NCBI RefSeq assembly: GCF_031583145.1
Contig: NZ_CP134050.1
Location: forward strand, 5,507,501-5,571,500
DNA length: 64,000 bases
DNA from: Brevibacillus brevis
Lineage (GTDB): Bacteria > Bacillota > Bacilli > Brevibacillales > Brevibacillaceae
Direction of reading: 5' to 3'
In this document: piece by piece, positions 16,911-25,642 of the stretch
How positions within the stretch are numbered: position 1 is the stretch's first letter
How the letters are laid out: every line of letters begins with the position of its first letter
Translations under genes and position numbers: made by a program
Notes under the pieces: generated by a model
Seen by the model: only the letters and a program-made list of their open reading frames with translations
Told to the model about the DNA's origin: nothing
Database searches by the model: none

Positions 16911-19616
16911 TCAAGAAAGTTTTGAAACTACTTTTTCGTTCGCCGCCTCTTTGACTCGCGCAATGTAATCGTCGTCGATTTCCTTCTCGAAGCTGTGCAA
17001 GCTGGCCAGCGTAAAGCCGTGTTTTTCCGCAAGGTCTTGAATATAGTACATGTCTTCCATCGTGATTCTTCCGCCGATCCCCATGCTGCGGTTGCTATTT
17101 TCCAAGGTTAAGAGAATCGTCTCCGACAGGCAGGCCAAATTGACCCCTGGTTTGTACCCCAGGTTCTGGCCAAACGACAGCTCTTCCGGGAACTTGACCA
17201 AGCCGCCCTCGATGACCAGTACATCCGGGCGTCTCTGCTCGACAATCTTGCCGACATTGGCAGGACGGGATACGTCACAAATCACTGCCCCCGATTTGAT
17301 CAATTCAGGGTGCAGCAGCTCCCCGATGCTGCTCGTCGCGACCAGGATGACATCGAGCTCTGGCAAGAAGGAATCGATATCGACGCCGTACCGGATTGGC
17401 GGTTCCAGCTTGGCATGACGGAACAGCCGCTCGATATCCGCAATGACGCTTTCGCCCATCAGCTCTTCGCGATTCTGCTCCTGCACCTCGCCCGCCTGGA
17501 ACAGTTCATACAGCCTGTGGCGCACGGGGGAGAGTTCGAGATCGAAAATGGCTTCGCTTTGCAAAACCGACAAGATTCTGGCTCTGACCCCTGTATACTC
17601 TTTGTGGTAAAGCAGGGCGTGCAAATAGATTTCGTTGGCCAGTTCCCTCAGCCTCTCCATGTTGAGCTGCTCATTACTCTTTCTGCCAATCAATACGATA
17701 TTTTCCATTTTTTGAGACAAAAGAATCGCACAAAGACGGCCGATGGACCCATTGGCGCCCACGACAGCTCCTCTGCATGTATCGATGGAAATATCCATTT
17801 TGGCTGCGCCTGTCAACAAGGCATTCACTGATGTAATGACGGTAAACGTATTGCCGGTCGTTAAGATTTCATGGTCTAGCATCATGTCACGGACATCGAT
17901 GCCGCCGCGTGTGACGATGGAGGTGTAGGCACCGAGCCCGAATACGGTTGCGCCCATTTCACGGCCTTCGAGGATCGCGGCTCGAATCGCGGAGACGACT
18001 TCCTTTCTCGGACGCTCCAACACCTTGGGACCGCCGTACGGAATGGCGATAATGCTGCCGGTGGCAACCTCTCCATGCTTCGATGAGATTTTGGAAAGGG
18101 TGCAGACCACTCCCGGATCTCCGTAATCGGCCTGCCACTCCAATATTTCCGACAGCTCTGATTCCTGAAATTGTTCAAACGATGGTGTGTTGAGAGCTAG
18201 ATCTCTCGTTTGAGGGTAGTGTGCAATAAAGGCAAAATTGCGCTGAGGCTCTTGGCTGGTCGAAGAAACGATAATCTCTCTTCTTCTGGGACGATAGTCT
18301 GTAATCGTCTCGGGGACGGTATTGTCTTGAATCGTATACCGGTATAAATGATAGAAGTCGCGGTAATAGAGTATCTCGCAGGTCCGATCGATGGCGAGGA
18401 GCAGCTGGTCGATTTCTTCCTTGGGCATCGTGAGCGGCGGTTCAATCCGCACGGCCATTTCCTGGTTGAGGTAAGGCATGATTCTCAGTTTGTACACGTT
18501 GAGCAAAAAGCCGCTGATCAGATAGCCGAGACCGCCCTGCGAGCAGAGGATGGAAAACTCAAAGGAATCGCCCGCATCAATTTCTTCAAATTCAATGGCT
18601 TGCAAATAAGCCTCTCCGCGGACTTCCTTGATGACGCCCGGCCACTTCCGCTGAATGTGCTCCAGACGCTCCCGCATGTAGGCCCCATTTTGCTTGACCT
18701 GCTCGAAAATGTGAGGGTTTTGGTCCATATACGTCAGAAATGCCAGGCTGACGGAGCATGTAAAATTGTTGTTGGCAAACGTCGAGCTGTGATTTTTCCC
18801 AAAATCGTCGCCTTCCCAAAGCGCAGGAGTGCTCATGCACACGCTGATGGGAACAATTCCTCCGCCCAACGCTTTGGAGAGAAGCAGGATATCCGGCTGC
18901 AAGCCTTGCTCGACGCACACGGCCCAATTGCCCATCCGCCCGAGCCCTGTCTGGATCTCATCCAGAATAAACAGCACGCCGTACTGACGGCACAGCTCCT
19001 GGGCCTTTCTCAAGTAATCGGGCGATGGCACGCGCACTCCGCCTTCCCCCTGAACGGGCTCGACCAGAAATCCGGCAATGTCGGCTCCTTGCTCTTGCAA
19101 CACCTTTTCCAGTGCTTCCACATCGTTGAACGGGATTTTGATATAGTCGGAGGTATCTATGAAAAACGGCTTCTGATAGACTTCCTGTCCAGTCGCTGCC
19201 AACGCGCCTGTCGTTTTCCCGTGAAAGCTTTTCAGGGTACTGACGATTTTGCGTTTTCGCGTCGACGCTCTGGCCAGCTTGATCGCCGCTTCCACAGCTT
19301 CAGCGCCGCTTTGTCCGAAGGTGCAGACAGACAGATCTCCCGGCATTTTCTCACTCAGAAACTCGGCCAATTCCTCCGCCTTGATCGGCGTGGACGGCTG
19401 GCACAGACTCGGAAGCTGTCTCTCCCTGATGTCATCCAAAGCTGCCCAGATCGCCTCATGGTTGTACCCGAGGGGAACAGCGCCATATTGCGCGATGAAA
19501 TCCGTATAGCGCGTGCCGTCTCCTTCGAATAAGTAGTGACCTTCCCCCCTGACGTACTTTTTGTCCATCTTGAAAATGCGAAGCAAGTCTGCAACCACGG
19601 GGTTCAATCTCTTCAC
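16911..19616 (-). CDS. Class III aminotransferase fused to acyl-ACP-reductase-like domain
   Basis: A 901-residue two-domain enzyme. Residues about 1-425 are a class III aminotransferase with the PLP lysine K248 (LLSKALGGG) and FILDEIQTGLGR. Residues about 460-890 resemble cyanobacterial acyl-ACP reductase: GLGAYTSIVTRGG, ILTTGNTFT, dinucleotide loop GANGSIGRL near 620-628 and ACLSETILLTLE near the end. A cysteine (VICDVSRP) lies in the segment that holds the acyl-thioester cysteine in the reductase, but the alignment by eye is off by a few residues. The GTG start has GGAGG 8 bp upstream; an in-frame TTG 15 bp earlier overlaps that site. Such a fusion could turn an acyl thioester into an aldehyde and then an amine. 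Confidence 0.78.
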   Translation of the reverse strand: MKRLNPVVADLLRIFKMDKKYVRGEGHYLFEGDGTRYTDFIAQYGAVPLGYNHEAIWAALDDIRERQLPSLCQPSTPIKAEELAEFLSEKMPGDLSVCTFGQSGAEAVEAAIKLARASTRKRKIVSTLKSFHGKTTGALAATGQEVYQKPFFIDTSDYIKIPFNDVEALEKVLQEQGADIAGFLVEPVQGEGGVRVPSPDYLRKAQELCRQYGVLFILDEIQTGLGRMGNWAVCVEQGLQPDILLLSKALGGGIVPISVCMSTPALWEGDDFGKNHSSTFANNNFTCSVSLAFLTYMDQNPHIFEQVKQNGAYMRERLEHIQRKWPGVIKEVRGEAYLQAIEFEEIDAGDSFEFSILCSQGGLGYLISGFLLNVYKLRIMPYLNQEMAVRIEPPLTMPKEEIDQLLLAIDRTCEILYYRDFYHLYRYTIQDNTVPETITDYRPRRREIIVSSTSQEPQRNFAFIAHYPQTRDLALNTPSFEQFQESELSEILEWQADYGDPGVVCTLSKISSKHGEVATGSIIAIPYGGPKVLERPRKEVVSAIRAAILEGREMGATVFGLGAYTSIVTRGGIDVRDMMLDHEILTTGNTFTVITSVNALLTGAAKMDISIDTCRGAVVGANGSIGRLCAILLSQKMENIVLIGRKSNEQLNMERLRELANEIYLHALLYHKEYTGVRARILSVLQSEAIFDLELSPVRHRLYELFQAGEVQEQNREELMGESVIADIERLFRHAKLEPPIRYGVDIDSFLPELDVILVATSSIGELLHPELIKSGAVICDVSRPANVGKIVEQRRPDVLVIEGGLVKFPEELSFGQNLGYKPGVNLACLSETILLTLENSNRSMGIGGRITMEDMYYIQDLAEKHGFTLASLHSFEKEIDDDYIARVKEAANEKVVSKLS

Positions 19617-19644
19617 CGTCGTTTCCTCCAACTCTATGGTAAAT

Positions 19645-20043
19645 TTACTTGTTGCCTTTTGCCATGAACAACGGAATCACCAAATACAGGCCGTAGGCAA
19701 ACGCCATCCAGATCGTAAAGGCGAGCAATTGTTCAGAGGATAGCTTGGAAAAAAACACATCACGGTTCCACAGCACAAACGCGTCGATGATGAGCCCAAC
19801 CGCGCTGCCGATCGTTCCCAGCTTCACTGCCGCGTAAGGACTCGGGTCCAACCTGCGAAAGATGACGAAGACCACATACAGAACCACGGCTGTTGCCGCT
19901 TCGAGCAAAAGAAACGGCAAGAGAAAGCTTTCCTGAAAAGGATCGACCAATACCATGCTGCCAAAAAATACGAAGAATAGTGTTGCGCCCAACCAGACCA
20001 AGATGGAGAAAAGCAAGGTCAAGCCCAGTTTTTGCGAGAACAT
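19645..20043 (-). CDS. Small four-helix membrane protein (DUF5367-like)
   Basis: A 132-residue protein with four predicted membrane segments (LGLTLLFSILVWLGATLFFVF, a second at about 45-65, a third at 75-92, and IWMAFAYGLYLVIPLFM at the end). It resembles small DUF5367-type membrane proteins. No catalytic motif is seen. It follows the TetR gene and leads the structural genes of the operon, so it may assist the pathway at the membrane or confer immunity. AGGGGTG precedes the ATG. Confidence 0.6.
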   Translation of the reverse strand: MFSQKLGLTLLFSILVWLGATLFFVFFGSMVLVDPFQESFLLPFLLLEAATAVVLYVVFVIFRRLDPSPYAAVKLGTIGSAVGLIIDAFVLWNRDVFFSKLSSEQLLAFTIWMAFAYGLYLVIPLFMAKGNK

Positions 20044-20143
20044 CGAGACACCCCTTTTCTTTCAAGTGAGATATATGGAAGGAAGTCCTTGGAACCCCGT
20101 GATGGCGCGCACAGCGAAGCGGAACCTCGGACTTCGGATTGGC

Positions 20144-20758
20144 TTAGTCGGCATTCCCATGCTGGAAGAGATGCTGAAAGAAAACCCCCAGTTCTGCGAA
20201 TACCTTATCCCGGTCGAATTCCGGAGCGACGAGACTTTGTACGGCCAAGCCGTCAATCAGCGCGTTTATAATCACTGCCCACGTCTCGGAGGAAACCCCC
20301 ATCAACCGGTTCCCATGCGGGGAGTCGCCAGCAGCCGAACTCTCTGCCATCAATCCCTGAATCTTTTCCGACAGCACCTGATTTTCAAAGGAAAGCAGCT
20401 GTCCCAGCTCTTGCTTGATGTCCGCATTGTTAAAACTAAATACGACCAACGACAGGAACAGCCGGTGAAAAAAAGAATCGGGACTGCATCGTTCTTTCGC
20501 CGAATCGAGAGCTTCCTGGATGACGAAGTCAATATTTTGCGTATGGGACATCTCTTCCCAGGACCGAAGGCAGACGTCTTTTACCACGTCCATCATCAAC
20601 TGGTTTTTGGTGTGGAAATGGTAGTAGACGGTCCCCTGCGAGACACTGGCCCCCTCCGCCACGGTTTTCAAGGTGAGTTTCTCCAGGCCGTTTTGCACGA
20701 TGCAATTCTTGGCTGCTTCAATGAGCTCCTGCTTCGAAACGACGTTCGGTTTTGCCAT
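20144..20758 (-). CDS. TetR-family regulator
   Basis: A 204-residue TetR/AcrR protein. The HTH is clear at residues 10-55 (KQELIEAAKNCIVQNGLEKL and ASVSQGTVYYHFHTKNQLM). The ATG at 20758 has GAAGGA 9 bp upstream; a GTG 48 bp earlier lacks one. It is the first gene of the minus-strand cluster and lies 100 bp before the small membrane-protein gene. A dyad candidate operator sits upstream, so it probably represses its own operon until a pathway intermediate or an inducer binds. Confidence 0.87.
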   Translation of the reverse strand: MAKPNVVSKQELIEAAKNCIVQNGLEKLTLKTVAEGASVSQGTVYYHFHTKNQLMMDVVKDVCLRSWEEMSHTQNIDFVIQEALDSAKERCSPDSFFHRLFLSLVVFSFNNADIKQELGQLLSFENQVLSEKIQGLMAESSAAGDSPHGNRLMGVSSETWAVIINALIDGLAVQSLVAPEFDRDKVFAELGVFFQHLFQHGNAD

Positions 20759-20844
20759 TATTCTCAATCCTTCGCTTGTATTTACAGCAACAGTTCCCTG
20801 CTCCACCGTCCTATTTATCTATGGGAAGACATGGGCTCCCCTTG

Positions 20845-20864
20845 AGTCAGTTATGCGACTAACT
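20845..20864 (-). promoter_or_regulatory. TetR operator candidate
   Basis: The dyad AGTCAGT-N6-ACTAACT (one mismatch between arms) lies 86 bp upstream of the tetR start. On the minus strand it is just downstream of a TATATT box near 20874, a fitting place for a repressor. Confidence 0.5.
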
Positions 20865-21214
20865 AATAACAATATATACCATATCTTACAGAAAAGACAT
20901 CACGATATCCATATCTTTCCTATAAATTTTTTGTAAAAAAAATTCGCTACGGGGCCTTGCCTTTCATCAGACTGCGTCGTCGTACACCTGCTCTTTCTGC
21001 CGCATGTTGCCAAATCAGCCATGATCCTGTGATAAAAATGGGCTTTTCTCCTCTTCGTTCGTAGACGTTTGCCCATTCTCGGCGTTAGGCATTGACATAG
21101 AATACAGGGCAGGACTCCGCATGAGTCTACCCACACAAAAGACTAATCCGCATTTATCCGCTTCGAGCCCGGTTGATTTGGCACGATCTCTATTCAAAAT
21201 AAGGAGGAATCAGG
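20865..21214. other. Intergenic stretch upstream of tetR and the DUF1259 gene
   Basis: About 350 bp, AT-rich near 20870-20940. It probably holds promoters for both divergent genes. A TTGACA at 21092-21097 has no good -10 at 17 bp. I see no RNA gene or repeat. Confidence 0.4.
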
Positions 21215-21622
21215 ATGAGTATGAGCATGAGTGCAGATCCACTTTGCCAGCAGTTTTGTTCGATATTGGGCACTCCCCCACAGGTGATAAACGGTGTTTG
21301 TACCGCGATGACCGTCAGAAAATTCGATGTCACGATTATGGGCAGGCCTTCCCGATCGGCCGTTACCGTACCCATGATGTTCACGTTTGAGTCCATGGAC
21401 AAAGACGGCAATGCCCTTTGCCTGGGGGAAACCGTGATTCTCCCCGAAGAAATCAACCCGTTTATATCCGTACTTCGCTCTTACGATATTCTTGTGACCG
21501 CTCTGCACAATCACTGGCTTTTCAACAATCCAGGGATTATGTATATTCACTTTCAATCCATTGAGAATCCGATCCAGTTTGCCTATAAGGTTCGAAACGC
21601 ACTGAGTGTTCTGAGGCAATAG
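21215..21622 (+). CDS. DUF1259 (LppY/LpqO-like) protein
   Basis: A 135-residue protein similar to one copy of the DUF1259 fold, which is usually present twice in longer proteins. The late motif VTALHNHWLFNNPGIMYIHF is typical of the family, including the paired histidines. AAGGAGG precedes the first ATG of three closely spaced ones (MSMSMS). Its function is not known. It precedes the germination operon but is separated by nearly 200 bp and a possible terminator. Confidence 0.75.
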   Translation: MSMSMSADPLCQQFCSILGTPPQVINGVCTAMTVRKFDVTIMGRPSRSAVTVPMMFTFESMDKDGNALCLGETVILPEEINPFISVLRSYDILVTALHNHWLFNNPGIMYIHFQSIENPIQFAYKVRNALSVLRQ

Positions 21623-21633
21623 CGGAAACGATG

Positions 21634-21710
21634 AAAGTGCACCTCTTCAAGTGGACATGGGGAATCCCTCCTGGGGAAAAACCGATGTGACCGTAGGGGT
21701 GCATTTTTAT
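21634..21710 (+). terminator. Possible terminator after the DUF1259 gene
   Basis: TGCACC (21637-21642) can pair with GGTGCA before a run of T at about 21705. The loop is very long, so the assignment is weak. Confidence 0.35.
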
Positions 21711-21817
21711 GGCCGTCTACGGACAAGCAAGCGTGGTCCGCTATGCTCGGTGCCCAGTGCATAACTTTTCCACGTATAGAAGACCCTAACCGGTAAACAG
21801 CGCATAGGAGATTGTCC

Positions 21818-23353
21818 ATGGGTTTTTGGAAACAGCTGCTCAACAACAACAGGCATACCCCGGCTTCACCTGCGAACGCAAATGATTTGCCTGCCCAAGC
21901 CGTATCCTCCTGCTTGCCCGACAACACCACCTACATACGCAAAGCGTTTTTTGACACGGACGATCTGAAAATTCGCGAGGTGATGCTGGGGCCACGAAAA
22001 GGTCTGCTCCTTTATCTGGAGTCTCTTTGTGACGACAAGACCATCTCTGAAAAAATAATCAAACCGCTCGTGGAAACAGAGAAACCGATAACAGAAGAAG
22101 TTTTGATCACCATCAGTCAATACAGATACGATGAACTGACGCGTGTCGTTGACTCGATCGCAAAAGGCTATGTCGCGCTTTTCGGGGAAGGCACGGCCGA
22201 ATGCTGTTTGATCAATGCGAAGGCAAATAATGAGCGAGCCGTCAACGAACCGGAAAATGAGAAAGTCGTACGCGGCCCGCACAAAGGGTTCATCGAAAAC
22301 CTCGACGTGAATCTGCAGATGGTCCGCAAGCTGATTGCAAGCCGGCATTTGGTCATACGTTATTATGAATTGGGATCAGAGACAAAAAGCCGCACAGCCA
22401 TGGTCTACCTCCAAAATCTGGCGAACCCCAGCCTTGTTCAAGAGGCAGATCGCAGGATCCGCAGCATTTCCGTTGACAGCGTGGCGTATTTAGGGATGAT
22501 CGAAGAAAACCTGGAAGGCCGCTCCTATAGTCCGTTTCCGCAATTGCTTACGACGGAACGGCCAGGGAGAGTAGTGAACAACCTGCTGGAAGGGAGAGTC
22601 GCTCTTTTTCTGGAGGGGCATCCGGCCGCAAACCTGTTTCCGGCCACTTTTATTGCTTTTTATCAATCTCCGGATGATTATGGGAGCCGGTCACTGACTG
22701 GTACTTTCATCCGTTTGATCCGCCTGTTCAGCTTTTTCATCGCGATCGTGCTGCCCGCCTTTTATATTGCCGTCATTTCGTTTCATTTTGAAGTCATTCC
22801 AACCGATTTGTTTCTCACATTAAAAAGCGGTGTGGAGAGGATCCCCTTTTCCCCCATCCTCGAAGCGTTAATTATGGAGCTGACGATCGAGCTGCTGAGC
22901 GAAGCAAGCATTCGGCTGCCGGGACGCGTCGGACAGACCATCGGCATTGTCGGGGGTCTGGTGATCGGGGATGCGGTCGTAAAGGCAGGTCTGGTCTCCA
23001 ATGCGATGATCGTCGTAGTCGCGTTGACGGCGCTCGCTTCCTTTGTCGTGCCCAGCTATGAGATGAGCAGCGCCCTTCGCGTTCTGCGCTTCCCTGTCAT
23101 GATCTCGGCCGCCTTGTTTGGTTTTCTCGGCATTGTGGTCAGTGTGACGGCGATTGTCATCCATCTATGCAAATTGGAATCATTCGGCACCCCGTATTTT
23201 GCTCCGTTGGCACCTTTTCGTTTGAAGGATTTCAAAGATGCTCTCGTACGGCTGCCTGCATGGAAGCTGAACGAACGGCCTCTCGACGCCCACCCGCAAA
23301 AGCTCCGGCAAGAGTATCCGTCAAGGGAGTGGGAAAGAGATGACGACAAATGA
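21818..23353 (+). CDS. GerA/GerKA-family spore germination receptor, A subunit
   Basis: A 511-residue A subunit of a nutrient germinant receptor of the spore inner membrane. An acidic/hydrophilic N-terminal half (with REVMLGPRKG and VVRGPHKGFIENL) is followed by about five membrane segments; ALIMELTIELLSEASIRLPGRVGQTIGIVGGLVIGDA is the family hallmark region. ATG 21818 is preferred over an in-frame TTG 6 bp upstream because AGGAG is 7 bp from the ATG. The gene overlaps the B subunit gene by 14 bp. Expression is probably forespore-specific by analogy with known ger operons. Confidence 0.92.
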   Translation: MGFWKQLLNNNRHTPASPANANDLPAQAVSSCLPDNTTYIRKAFFDTDDLKIREVMLGPRKGLLLYLESLCDDKTISEKIIKPLVETEKPITEEVLITISQYRYDELTRVVDSIAKGYVALFGEGTAECCLINAKANNERAVNEPENEKVVRGPHKGFIENLDVNLQMVRKLIASRHLVIRYYELGSETKSRTAMVYLQNLANPSLVQEADRRIRSISVDSVAYLGMIEENLEGRSYSPFPQLLTTERPGRVVNNLLEGRVALFLEGHPAANLFPATFIAFYQSPDDYGSRSLTGTFIRLIRLFSFFIAIVLPAFYIAVISFHFEVIPTDLFLTLKSGVERIPFSPILEALIMELTIELLSEASIRLPGRVGQTIGIVGGLVIGDAVVKAGLVSNAMIVVVALTALASFVVPSYEMSSALRVLRFPVMISAALFGFLGIVVSVTAIVIHLCKLESFGTPYFAPLAPFRLKDFKDALVRLPAWKLNERPLDAHPQKLRQEYPSREWERDDDK

Positions 23354-24443
23354 ACAAAACCGGATCACGCCTGGCCAGCTTGCCTTTCTGATCTTCCATT
23401 CCCAGCTCGGCCAAGGCATCCTGGCCCTCCCTTATGCCGTATATTCCGTATCAAAAGCAGACGGGTGGATATCCACCTTGCTCGCCGGTGTGGGGACCCA
23501 GCTGATCATCCTCATCATGTGGGCAGTCGGCAAACGGTTCCCGTCCGCTACCTTGTACGAAATTCTGCCTCGCGTTTTCGGGAAGACCCTAGGTACCCTA
23601 TTGAAGGCGGGATATATCCTGTATTTCATCCTGATGGGCGTCCTCATCGTCGATCGATTTGGCAGTATCCTGGAAAAATGGGCGTACCCCAAAACGCCCA
23701 GCTGGGCCATTTACCTGTTGATGATTGCTCTTTGCATGTATTTGGTCCGGGAGCCATTGCGGACGATCGCCCGTTTTTATGTGCTGGTGAATATACCGGT
23801 TGCCATGATGTTCGTGATCGCCGCCTATTCCTACACCAAGGCCAATCTTCTCTACCTCCTTCCGATCGGACAGGCCGGATGGACAAACATCTTCAAAGGC
23901 AGCATCGAGGCGACGGACGCCATGCTCGGGTTTGAAATTTTGCTGGTGGTCTACCCGTTCGTGGAAGGAGGCAGCAAAGAAATCGTCAAAGCCGCTTCGA
24001 TCGGCAACGCCCTGTCCACCCTGCTCTATACCTTCATGGTGCTAACCAGTCTCGCTTTCTTCAGCCCCCCTGTGATGGCGCTTGTTCCGGAGCCGGTTTT
24101 GTACATGCTGCGAGCCCTTACGTTTGAATTGGCGGAAAGGCCGGATCTTTACTTTCTCACCATTTGGATGGTCGTGGTCACGACGGCCATCATGAGCAAT
24201 ATGTTCATGGCTGCCACCGGAATTGCCCGCATGTTTGGCGCAAAGAACCATCGCCACGCGGTGACTTGGGTGGCGATCCTCAGCTTTTTCCTGGCACTGT
24301 GGCCGCAGGACCCGTTTCAACTGGACTGGCTTAGCAAATCGATCGTGAATGTCAGCTATGTCTTTACGCTTGCCATTCCCCTCGTCATTCTTGTGATCGC
24401 TTCGTCCCCCTGGATCCGAAACAGGAGAGGTGTCCAATCGTGA
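23340..24443 (+). CDS. GerB/GerKB-family spore germination receptor, B subunit
   Basis: A 367-residue member of the APC superfamily (endospore amino-acid permease family) with about ten membrane segments. The first segment LAFLIFHSQLGQGILALPYAV is diagnostic. It is thought to form the ligand-binding and translocating part of the germinant receptor with the A and C subunits. It overlaps both neighbours (14 bp upstream, 4 bp downstream), so the three subunits are made together. The germinant cannot be inferred. Confidence 0.92.
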   Translation: MTTNEQNRITPGQLAFLIFHSQLGQGILALPYAVYSVSKADGWISTLLAGVGTQLIILIMWAVGKRFPSATLYEILPRVFGKTLGTLLKAGYILYFILMGVLIVDRFGSILEKWAYPKTPSWAIYLLMIALCMYLVREPLRTIARFYVLVNIPVAMMFVIAAYSYTKANLLYLLPIGQAGWTNIFKGSIEATDAMLGFEILLVVYPFVEGGSKEIVKAASIGNALSTLLYTFMVLTSLAFFSPPVMALVPEPVLYMLRALTFELAERPDLYFLTIWMVVVTTAIMSNMFMAATGIARMFGAKNHRHAVTWVAILSFFLALWPQDPFQLDWLSKSIVNVSYVFTLAIPLVILVIASSPWIRNRRGVQS

Positions 24444-25558
24444 AAGGCGTCTATCGGCTTCTCGCAATCGTCTTGCCGTCTGTACTTCTATCCGGATGTT
24501 GGGATCAGCAGCTGTTGAAAGATGTGCAGATCATTTCCACGCTGGGAATCGACGTCACCCCCCAGGGGAAAGTGCAAAGCACGGCCTCCGTCTTGAACGT
24601 AAAGAAGACCGAGACAGGAAACTCGGAACAAGCGGAGATCCATTCTGTCATCTCCAAAACGCTGCGGGACGGACGCGATGTTCTCAATCAAGAGGTACCG
24701 GGCTTGCTTACGGCCAACAAAATGAATGTGCTGCTGCTAGGAGAAAAGGTGGCCAGACAAGGGATCTACCCGTACATCCACGTCTATTACCGGGATACCC
24801 GGACCGCCATCGACGCCCGGGTGGCTGTCGTAAAGGGAGATGCGCGAGAGTTCGTGGAAATGAAAAAGGTCGACAACAAACTGGTCGGGGAGCATCTCCG
24901 GAATCAAATCAAAGCGTTGGAGGAAGTCACGATCGTTCCGAAGGTAAACATCCAGACATTCTTTCCCGTCATGCTTGACCCGGGCCAGGATATCGCCCTC
25001 CCCTATCTCTATAAAAAAGAAGACAAAATTGTGGTTCGGGGGATTGCGCTTTTTGACGGCGACCGCATGAGCGGGGAGCTGAACAAGGACGAATCCATCC
25101 TGTATCTGCTGCTGCTTGACAAGAAAGGGAAATCCGCTGCCCGACTTACGCCAAAAATTCACGGCTCCAAGCAAGCCAAAGTGACTGATTACATCTCGAT
25201 CGATGTCAAACGAGTAAAGAGAAACATGAAGGTACTCGTCGGAGAAAATCGGAGCATTACCGTGCAGCTTCGGGTACAGCTGCCTGTCGTGGCTTATGAG
25301 TACGCTCGCGATCATCTGAACGAAAAACGGGTGGTGGAAGAGTTGAATCAGACGCTGTCAAAGGAACTGACTGAACAGGCAAAAATCGTCCTTCAGAAGA
25401 TGCAAAAAGCCAATCACGATGGGCTGGGAGTGGGGCGTTATCTCATTGCTTTTTATCCGGATACGTGGAAGACGCTAAAGTGGTCAGAGGATTATGCGAA
25501 GGTGGTGTTTGAGCCGCAGGTGGATGTGCATATTGTGGGGCATGGGATTTTGGATTGA
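24440..25558 (+). CDS. GerC/GerKC-family spore germination lipoprotein, C subunit
   Basis: A 372-residue lipoprotein. The signal ends in the lipobox LLSGC (around residues 17-21), followed by WDQQLLKDVQIISTLGID, the GerC family hallmark CWD.. start. The rest is the soluble Ger(x)C domain, which sits on the outer face of the spore inner membrane. It begins at a GTG whose TGA overlap with the B gene (GTGA) implies coupled translation. The operon ends here. Confidence 0.92.
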   Translation: MKGVYRLLAIVLPSVLLSGCWDQQLLKDVQIISTLGIDVTPQGKVQSTASVLNVKKTETGNSEQAEIHSVISKTLRDGRDVLNQEVPGLLTANKMNVLLLGEKVARQGIYPYIHVYYRDTRTAIDARVAVVKGDAREFVEMKKVDNKLVGEHLRNQIKALEEVTIVPKVNIQTFFPVMLDPGQDIALPYLYKKEDKIVVRGIALFDGDRMSGELNKDESILYLLLLDKKGKSAARLTPKIHGSKQAKVTDYISIDVKRVKRNMKVLVGENRSITVQLRVQLPVVAYEYARDHLNEKRVVEELNQTLSKELTEQAKIVLQKMQKANHDGLGVGRYLIAFYPDTWKTLKWSEDYAKVVFEPQVDVHIVGHGILD

Positions 25559-25586
25559 GGGATGGGGATTCAGCCCCCCATCCCTC
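25557..25586 (+). terminator. GC-rich hairpin at the end of the germination operon
   Basis: The 11-bp stem GAGGGATGGGG / CCCCATCCCTC overlaps the gerC stop. It lacks a good T-run, so termination is likely but not certain. Confidence 0.5.
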
Positions 25587-25642
25587 CTGTCGATGTACCC
25601 AAAGGGTCAACCGGCGATACCTCCTCCAACACAGCAGCTCAG

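Noticed and set aside
11064..20806. Ordinary betaine-lipid (BtaAB) locus
   Set aside because: Only a BtaA-like gene is present; no BtaB-type methyltransferase accompanies it, and the other genes do not fit.
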